Positions 63,256-64,000 of a DNA stretch of 64,000 nucleotides are shown here, in pieces. Source of the DNA: Deinococcus roseus (GTDB lineage: Bacteria; Deinococcota; Deinococci; Deinococcales; Deinococcaceae); the NCBI RefSeq assembly GCF_014646895.1, contig NZ_BMOD01000007.1:1-64000 (forward strand), written 5' to 3'. The position numbers and the translations under genes are program-made. Positions within the stretch are counted from its first letter, which is position 1; every line of letters starts with the position of its first letter. The notes beneath the pieces were generated by a model, which saw nothing but the letters and a program-made list of their open reading frames with translations, did no database searches and was not told where the DNA came from.

Positions 63256-64000
63256 TCAATTGTCCAGGTCTCCCTCAGTCCCCCGGAAACGCTGCAGAAC
63301 CATCTGGGCGTAATTTCCTGGGGTGCTGTGGGCCAGCAGCCGGTACTCCCGGATCAGGTGGGCCTGATCGAAGAAGCCCAGGTCGGTGGCCAGACCTGCA
63401 ACATTCACCAGAGGGTCCTGCTGGATGCGCTGCTGGCTTTCATGAAAACGGATCAATCGGGCCAGCACCTTGGGGGTGATGCCCACCTGCTGGGCGAACT
63501 GGCGTTCCATCTGGCGTGGGCTGACAAACAGCTCTTCTGCCAGGGTGCTGATTTTGACCGAGCCCAGGGTTTCGTACAGCTTGAGGGCCGCCTGCACTGC
63601 TTTTCCCGGTCCATAGGCTCTGGAGAGCAGCAAGGACAGCAGCCAGTCTTCCACCAGCTGGGTGGCCCCATCCCAGTCTGAAAGTTCCAGCAAACCGCAC
63701 ACCTCCAGGCTGATTTTGCTGTACGTCAGGTGCAAATCCAGCGGTTCATCTCCGGCCTGCCAGTTCAGAAGCTGTCTGGCACCCCAGGGGTAGAGGTCCA
63801 CCCCCAGCGTGCGGTTGAGTCCATGGGCCAGCATCGGCTGGGGTTGCAGCAGCATCCCCGCCAGGGAAGCAGAGGGAAATGCGATGGGGCCTTCTGACTT
63901 CAGGGTCCAGTTCTGCCCGGTTGTGAAGGTGATGCGCACCATGCTTTCAGGCAGCATCTGGTGTTGCACCGGACGGTCAAAGGGCAGGGATTCCCACTGC
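63256..64000 (-). CDS. AraC family regulator (5' end beyond the window)
   Basis: At least 248 residues; the frame is open to the window edge, so the true start lies outside. The C-terminal double helix-turn-helix is seen (STLAEELFVSPRQMERQFAQ, then AGLATDLGFFDQAHLIREYR). The N-terminal part resembles the DUF6597 sensory domain. It probably regulates itself or the adjacent MFS exporter. Confidence 0.82.
   Translation of the reverse strand, partial: QWESLPFDRPVQHQMLPESMVRITFTTGQNWTLKSEGPIAFPSASLAGMLLQPQPMLAHGLNRTLGVDLYPWGARQLLNWQAGDEPLDLHLTYSKISLEVCGLLELSDWDGATQLVEDWLLSLLLSRAYGPGKAVQAALKLYETLGSVKISTLAEELFVSPRQMERQFAQQVGITPKVLARLIRFHESQQRIQQDPLVNVAGLATDLGFFDQAHLIREYRLLAHSTPGNYAQMVLQRFRGTEGDLDN

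Overview
The window looks like chromosomal DNA of a Deinococcus-type bacterium (Deinococcota). The species cannot be fixed from the sequence alone. The supporting signs are the moderately high G+C, several genes whose -10 box sits 6-7 nt before the start codon (leaderless transcripts, common in Deinococcus), a CsoR with the C-H-H metal fingerprint known from Thermus, and a pilin operon with a long ComZ/PilX-like first gene. I see no rRNA, tRNA, CRISPR array, insertion sequence or prophage.

Layout. 1-0.8 kb: tail of an upstream gene and a SUKH-4-like protein. 1.2-10.4 kb: an L-arabinose locus made of a YtfQRT-YjfF-type sugar ABC transporter followed by araB, araD and araA. A 12-bp palindrome with a central CG recurs near the transporter, at araB and at the arabinanase gene at 29.1 kb; I read these as one LacI-type regulon. 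10.4-16.1 kb: small genes, an M15 peptidase, a coupled three-gene unit that starts with a 29-residue peptide, a GNAT enzyme, the decayed remains of an EamA transporter and a MocR regulator joined by a deletion, an HxlR regulator and a cupin. 16.2-23.9 kb: a nitrate island on the minus strand. It holds two NarK transporters and a tightly overlapping operon for a small protein, a b-heme membrane subunit with a zinc ribbon, a molybdopterin nitrate reductase, a four-cluster ferredoxin, a Rieske protein and a small membrane protein. 24.1-27.2 kb: a PadR regulator with a membrane partner, then a GAF plus BTAD regulator with a cysteine cluster that may serve the nitrate genes.

27.2-35.7 kb: an SDR enzyme, a membrane protein, the arabinanase lipoprotein, an HNH endonuclease and a divergent copper locus (csoR-copZ against copA) with CsoR operators on both promoters. 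35.7-46.2 kb: extracellular lipoproteins (CBM6 plus beta-helix, NlpC-like plus bulb lectin, GH16), a VOC enzyme, a GAF protein, a LacI regulator, an ArsR-like remnant and a class C beta-lactamase-like protein with coding repeats in its signal peptide. 46.7-54.6 kb: a cytoplasmic LacI-type sensor fused to a diguanylate cyclase, KtrB-KtrA potassium uptake, a secreted protein, a Na/Pi cotransporter and an OmpR-type regulator. 55.1-58.4 kb: a four-gene minor pilin operon with ATGA overlaps throughout. 58.4-61 kb: an SF1 helicase coupled to a CoiA-like multi-zinc protein. 61.2-64 kb: a secreted protein, an MFS exporter and an AraC regulator cut by the window edge.

Seen together, the window describes a plant-polysaccharide scavenger (arabinan, beta-glucan) with nitrate use, copper resistance and type IV pilus/competence functions. 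The best candidates for undescribed biology are the nitrate reductase complex, the GAF-BTAD cysteine-cluster regulator, the helicase/CoiA-like pair and the palindrome regulon.
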